DNA from: Methylophilaceae bacterium UBA5127 | GTDB lineage: Bacteria; Pseudomonadota; Gammaproteobacteria; Burkholderiales; Methylophilaceae | DNA length: 6,378 bases | Direction: 5' to 3' | Assembly: GCA_002414145.1 (NCBI GenBank) | Contig: DHYP01000059.1 | Coordinates: 124,873-131,250, forward strand | Translations under genes and position numbers: made by a program | The notes under the pieces: generated by a model | Told to the model about the DNA's origin: nothing | Databases searched by the model: none | The model's input: only the letters and a program-made list of their open reading frames with translations | Shown: in pieces, positions 5,915 through 6,378 of the stretch | Position numbering within the stretch: the stretch's first letter is position 1 | Layout of the letters: every line of letters starts with the position of its first letter

Positions 5915-5935
5915 TTGTGTGAAAAATTTACACAA
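5915..5935. promoter_or_regulatory. Candidate operator, copy 1 of a shared 21-bp near-palindrome
   Basis: Nine-base arms TTGTGTGAA and TTTACACAA are inverted complements at 8 of 9 positions around AAA. The site lies between the divergent oxidoreductase and membrane-protein genes. Its right arm contains the -35 hexamer of the likely rightward promoter, so a bound repressor would block it. Copy 2 lies at 4494-4514. The regulator is not identified. Confidence 0.6.
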
Positions 5936-5956
5936 GAAATGATTGTGGCGTATCAT
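5927..5956 (+). promoter_or_regulatory. Likely sigma-70 promoter for the rightward membrane-protein gene
   Basis: TTTACA (5927-5932) and TATCAT (5951-5956) are separated by 18 bp; each differs from consensus at one position. Transcription would start near 5963, giving a leader of about 60 nt before the start codon at 6023. The -35 overlaps the palindromic box. Confidence 0.5.
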
Positions 5957-6010
5957 ACACTCAACTTTAACTCATATGTTATATCTTATTGTTTATTGAA
6001 CAGTAATTTT

Positions 6011-6016
6011 AAGGAA
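6011..6016 (+). promoter_or_regulatory. Ribosome binding site for the rightward membrane-protein gene
   Basis: AAGGAA lies about 7 nt before GTG at 6023. Three in-frame non-ATG starts follow in a row (TTG 6020, GTG 6023, TTG 6026); the spacing favours GTG. Confidence 0.6.
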
Positions 6017-6022
6017 TTCTTG

Positions 6023-6378
6023 GTGTTGAATAAGGCTTGGGCATATATTAATCAGCTGGTGCTATTAACGCTTGTTTGTTTTCTCATTGGTTTGGGGTGG
6101 CAAGTTGCGCATGGACATTACTATAAGCCTGGAGATGTTGTTGGCTACAATTTAGGGTTGGTGGGTGGCCTAATGATGTTAACGTTGCTACTTTACTCTG
6201 CTAGAAAACATCTTCCCTTTTTACAAAAACTGGGCAAGCTTAAATACTGGTTCAAAATTCATATGATACTCGGTGTCGCTGGCCCCACATTAGTTTTGTT
6301 TCATACCACCTTTAAAACAGGCTCCATTAACGCTACGATTGCGTTTTATTCAATGTTGCTTGTGGCAGGAAGTGGATC
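6023..6378 (+). CDS. Multi-pass membrane protein, b-type-cytochrome/ferric-reductase-like, 3'-truncated by window edge
   Basis: The frame starts at GTG 6023 (MLNKAWAYINQ...) and is open to the window end; 118 residues are visible. Four hydrophobic segments are apparent: about 12-28, 40-58, 77-95 and 104 onward. The third contains WFKIHMILGVAGPTLVLFHTTF, with H80 and H94 fourteen residues apart, a spacing typical of paired heme b ligands in transmembrane four-helix cytochromes and ferric-reductase-like domains. Heme binding is inferred, because any partner His residues on later helices would lie beyond the window. The gene is divergent from the ferredoxin/FAD oxidoreductase and shares its promoter region and the palindromic box, so the two may form one electron-transfer unit across the inner membrane. 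No other domain can be judged from this fragment. No ATG start is available near the ribosome binding site. Confidence 0.8.
   Translation, partial: MLNKAWAYINQLVLLTLVCFLIGLGWQVAHGHYYKPGDVVGYNLGLVGGLMMLTLLLYSARKHLPFLQKLGKLKYWFKIHMILGVAGPTLVLFHTTFKTGSINATIAFYSMLLVAGSG

Overview
The window is AT-rich (roughly 40% GC by eye) and reads as Gram-negative proteobacterial DNA. It holds a c-di-GMP signalling protein, an exported beta-barrel protein ending in Phe, and DUF6502/DUF5666-type proteins that I associate mostly with Beta- and Gammaproteobacteria. A low-GC betaproteobacterium of the Methylophilaceae/Nitrosomonadales kind is my best guess from style alone, and it is not proven by the sequence.

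Layout. (1) Positions 1-1515, plus strand: the 3' part of an EAL - CBS pair - GGDEF gene whose beginning lies left of the window. (2) Positions 1480-5845, minus strand: four genes in a row, read right to left. They are a membrane-anchored ferredoxin/flavin oxidoreductase (4544-5845), then after a 66-bp gap a tightly packed trio: a DUF6502-type protein with a helix-turn-helix-like segment (3608-4477), a secreted DUF5666 repeat protein (2237-3601) and a small outer-membrane beta-barrel (1480-2262). The last two overlap, and the barrel converges on the EAL/GGDEF gene with a 36-bp tail-to-tail overlap. (3) Positions 6023-6378, plus strand: the 5' part of a divergent gene for a multi-pass membrane protein with two histidines spaced like b-heme ligands.

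How the parts may work together. The oxidoreductase and the divergent membrane protein look like an electron-transfer pair (soluble FAD/NAD(P)/Fe-S module plus membrane heme module) sharing a 177-bp promoter region. The DUF6502-DUF5666-barrel trio looks like an envelope cassette: a putative regulator, an exported protein with GVGGTG repeats, OB-like beta units and a Pro-rich KPETIE tail, and an outer-membrane barrel. The same near-palindromic 21-bp box (TTGTG...ACACA) lies in the divergent promoter region and just upstream of the trio, with 18 of 21 bases identical. This suggests that both units answer to one regulator.

Most notable: the shared box; the uncharacterised trio; a barrel start codon created inside the repeat array of the preceding gene; and a flavoprotein whose motif order looks circularly permuted behind a ferredoxin domain lacking one canonical Cys in each Fe-S motif. 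No RNA genes, insertion sequences or CRISPR arrays were seen.
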